Source: Shinella zoogloeoides
Lineage (GTDB): Bacteria; Pseudomonadota; Alphaproteobacteria; Rhizobiales; Rhizobiaceae
Direction of reading: 5' to 3'
Length of the DNA stretch: 64,000 nt
Assembly (NCBI RefSeq): GCF_022682305.1
Contig: NZ_CP093528.1
Coordinates: 943,501-1,007,500 of the forward strand
The position numbers and the translations under genes are program-made. Below the pieces are notes generated by a model that did not search any database, was not told the origin of the DNA, and saw nothing but the letters and a program-made list of their open reading frames with translations. Positions 61,824-64,000 of the stretch are shown here, piece by piece (position 1 is the first letter of the stretch; each line of letters begins with the position of its first letter).

Positions 61824-64000
61824 ATGATGAACCTTGCCGAATACCGCAGCACCGCCACCCGACTCGCCGACTATCTGCCATGGGCGGCACTGGTCGGCTC
61901 CGGCGTCGTCTTGAACAAGGATGGGAGTTTTCAGAGGACCGCGAAGTTTCGCGGCCCCGATCTGGATTCCGCCGTCGCGGCCGAGCTGGTCGCCGTCGCC
62001 GGCCGCATCAACAACGCCGTGCGCCGTCTCGGCTCCGGCTGGAGCATCTTCGTCGAGGCACAGCGCAGCGAGGCGGCGACCTATCCCGATAGTCGCTTTC
62101 CCGATGCCGCGTCGGCGCTGGTCGATGCGGAACGGAAGGCTGGTTTCGAGGAAGCGGACGCGCATTTCGTGTCCGGCTACTTCCTCACCTTCCTCTGGCT
62201 GCCCCCGGCCGAGGAAGCCGCCCGCACTGAGGCATGGCTCTATGAGGGCCGCGAGAAAACCGGCGTGGACCCGTGGGAGCTGATGCGCGGCTTCATCGAC
62301 CGCACCGACCGCGTGCTGGCGCTGCTCGACGGCTTCATGCCCGAGTGCCGTTGGATGGATGACGGCGCAACGCTGACCTACCTCCATTCCACCATCTCAA
62401 CCAACCGCCATCGCGTGCGCGTGCCCGAGGTGCCGATGCACCTCGACGCGCTGCTCGCCGACCAGCCGTTGACTGGCGGGCTGGAGCCGCGCCTTGGCGA
62501 CACACATCTGCGCGTCCTGACCATCGTGGGATTCCCGACCGCAACGATGCCGGGCCTGCTCGACGAGATGAACCGGCTGCCGTTCCCCTACAGGTGGGGC
62601 ACGCGCGCGATCCTGCTCGACAAGACCGATGCGACCCGGTTGCTGACCCGCATCCGTCGCCAATGGTTCGCTAAGCGCAAGAGCATCGCGGCGATCTTGA
62701 AAGAGGTGATGACCAACGAGGCGTCCGCCCTTGTGGACACCGACGCGGCGAACAAGGCGCTCGACGCCGACATGGCGTTGCAGGAGCTTGGGGCAGACGT
62801 GGCGGGCATGGCCTACGTCACGGCGACCGTCACCGTATGGGATGCCGACCCGCGCGTGGCGCAAGAGAAGCTGCGCCTGGTCGAGAAGATCGTTCAGGGC
62901 CGTGACTTCACCGTCATGCCCGAGAGCGTCAACGCGGTTGACGCATGGCTCGGCAGTCTGCCCGGACACGCCTACGCCAATGTCCGCCAGCCGCCCATCA
63001 GCACTTTGAATCTCGCCCACATGATCCCGCTTTCAGCGGTGTGGGCGGGGCCGGAACGGGACGAGCATTTCGGTGCACCCCCTTTGCTCTTTGGAAAGAC
63101 TGAAGGCTCAACCCCGTTCCGGCTAAGTCTCCATGTCGGCGACGTAGGACACACCCTTGTCGTTGGCCCGACCGGCGCGGGCAAATCCGTGCTGCTGGCG
63201 CTCATGGCCTTGCAGTTCCGGCGCTATGCGGGATCGCAGGTTTTCGCCTTCGACTTCGGCGGCAGCATCCGCGCCGCCGCGCTCGCCATGGGCGGGGATT
63301 GGCACGATTTGGGCGGTGGCCTCACGGAAGGAGATGAGGCGTCCGTTTCGCTCCAGCCACTTGCCCGCATCCACGACACCTATGAACGCGCATGGGCGGC
63401 GGACTGGATTGCGGCCATCCTCATGCGCGAGGGGCTGGCGATCACGCCCGAGGTCAAGGAACACCTTTGGACGGCGCTGACTTCGCTCGCTTCCGCGCCG
63501 GTCGAGGAACGGACCATCACCGGCCTTGCGGTGCTGTTGCAATCCAACGATCTGAAACAGGCGCTCCGTCCGTTCTGCGTCGGCGGTGCCTATGGCCGGC
63601 TGCTCGACGCCGAGACAGAGCATTTGGGATCGGCGGACGTGCAAGCCTTCGAGATCGAGGGCCTTGTCGGGACCGGCGCGGCCCCTGCCGTGCTTGCTTA
63701 TCTGTTCCATCGTATCGGCGACCGGCTCGATGGCCGCCCCACGCTGCTCATCATAGATGAAGGCTGGCTTGCGCTGGACGACGAGGGTTTCGCCGGCCAG
63801 CTCCGTGAGTGGCTGAAAACGCTGCGCAAGAAGAACGCCAGCGTCATCTTCGCCACACAAAGCCTGTCCGACATTGACGGCAGCAACATCGCGCCCGCGA
63901 TTATCGAGAGCTGCCCGACGCGACTCTTGCTGCCGAACGAGCGCGCCATCGAGCCGCAGATCACGGCCATCTATCGCCGCTTCGGCCTCAATGACAGGCA
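61824..64000 (+). CDS. trbE: TrbE, VirB4-family ATPase (runs off the window)
   Basis: The open frame from ATG 61824 (behind GAGGGAGG) continues without a stop to base 64000, about 725 residues of an expected 810-820. N-terminal half: NLAEYRSTATRLADYLPWAALVGSG. The P-loop GPTGAGKS is near residue 447, Walker B is LLIIDEGWLALDD. It drives pilus assembly with TrbB. The C-terminus lies beyond the window. Confidence 0.93.
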   Translation, partial: MMNLAEYRSTATRLADYLPWAALVGSGVVLNKDGSFQRTAKFRGPDLDSAVAAELVAVAGRINNAVRRLGSGWSIFVEAQRSEAATYPDSRFPDAASALVDAERKAGFEEADAHFVSGYFLTFLWLPPAEEAARTEAWLYEGREKTGVDPWELMRGFIDRTDRVLALLDGFMPECRWMDDGATLTYLHSTISTNRHRVRVPEVPMHLDALLADQPLTGGLEPRLGDTHLRVLTIVGFPTATMPGLLDEMNRLPFPYRWGTRAILLDKTDATRLLTRIRRQWFAKRKSIAAILKEVMTNEASALVDTDAANKALDADMALQELGADVAGMAYVTATVTVWDADPRVAQEKLRLVEKIVQGRDFTVMPESVNAVDAWLGSLPGHAYANVRQPPISTLNLAHMIPLSAVWAGPERDEHFGAPPLLFGKTEGSTPFRLSLHVGDVGHTLVVGPTGAGKSVLLALMALQFRRYAGSQVFAFDFGGSIRAAALAMGGDWHDLGGGLTEGDEASVSLQPLARIHDTYERAWAADWIAAILMREGLAITPEVKEHLWTALTSLASAPVEERTITGLAVLLQSNDLKQALRPFCVGGAYGRLLDAETEHLGSADVQAFEIEGLVGTGAAPAVLAYLFHRIGDRLDGRPTLLIIDEGWLALDDEGFAGQLREWLKTLRKKNASVIFATQSLSDIDGSNIAPAIIESCPTRLLLPNERAIEPQITAIYRRFGLNDR

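Larger units (their letters stand above)
36118..64000. mobile_element. Conjugative part of an integrative and conjugative element (ICEMlSymR7A-like backbone), incomplete
   Basis: The backbone order methyltransferase, DUF6499/DUF2285, DUF2285, AlpA-type HTH, DUF2840, traF, DUF736, lytic transglycosylase, rlxS, traG, copG, trbB, trbC, trbD, trbE matches the transfer region of symbiosis-island-type ICEs of alphaproteobacteria. A phenicol island (43.7-49.1 kb) and a class 1 integron (51.9-59.8 kb) interrupt it. The right end lies beyond the window and neither integrase nor att sites are seen. The left limit given is the first backbone gene; the true boundary could be as far left as about 28 kb. 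A conjugative plasmid is the alternative reading. Confidence 0.75.

Overview
The window looks like chromosome from an alphaproteobacterium of the Rhizobiales (Rhizobiaceae-like). It is GC-rich, has the iolR-C-D-E-B inositol gene order, carries RIME-type intergenic repeats, and has typical rhizobial neighbours (DUF2147, PilZ, glutaryl-CoA dehydrogenase, a small Sel1 protein). An integrated conjugative element loaded with antibiotic-resistance genes sits next to it. The genus cannot be fixed from the sequence alone.

Left part (1 to about 28,040), ordinary core genome: an L,D-transpeptidase; a betaine-type ABC binding protein and permease without their ATPase; an MFS exporter; a lipid kinase; a putrescine-catabolism pair (glutamylpolyamine synthetase and a divergent class III aminotransferase); AMP nucleosidase; small membrane proteins; a HisC-like aminotransferase; two PilZ proteins; glutaryl-CoA dehydrogenase; a PHB-depolymerase-like esterase; the inositol operon with its RpiR-type regulator and two GGAA-N6-TTCC sites; and an 1112-residue caspase-like protein with a doubled Sel1/peptidoglycan-binding module.

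Middle (28,064 to about 35,800), probably accessory: a Tat-exported deacylase, TetR, a membrane PQQ-dependent glucose/quinate-type dehydrogenase, a VOC protein, and two pentapeptide-repeat genes facing a frameshifted TetR gene.

Right part (about 36,100 to the end) is the conjugative module of an ICE of the rdfS-traF-rlxS-traG-trb type known from Mesorhizobium ICEMlSymR7A: DNA methyltransferase, a DUF6499/DUF2285 pair joined through a likely +1 frameshift (FseA-like excision activator), an opposed DUF2285 protein (possible antiactivator), an AlpA-type excisionase (RdfS-like), DUF2840, TraF, DUF736, a lytic transglycosylase, an oriT-like region, relaxase RlxS, TraG, CopG and TrbBCDE. TrbE runs off the window. 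No integrase, att site or tRNA gene was found, so the element's ends are not defined here.

Two resistance islands interrupt this module. Between rlxS and traG lies a phenicol island: a broken TetR, an RlmN/Cfr-family radical SAM methyltransferase with several Cfr-like residues, two related LysR regulators, and floR preceded by a nine-codon leader peptide and hairpin. Between copG and trbB lies an In4-like class 1 integron: intI1, attI1, cassettes qac (SMR), dfrA, ereA and aadA2, then qacEdelta1, sul1, orf5, an inverted IRt fragment and IS6100. It is bounded on the intI1 side by IRi, beside a cluster of res-like boxes; on the IS6100 side no IRt remains. Together these genes predict resistance to phenicols, trimethoprim, sulfonamides, streptomycin/spectinomycin, macrolides and quaternary ammonium compounds.
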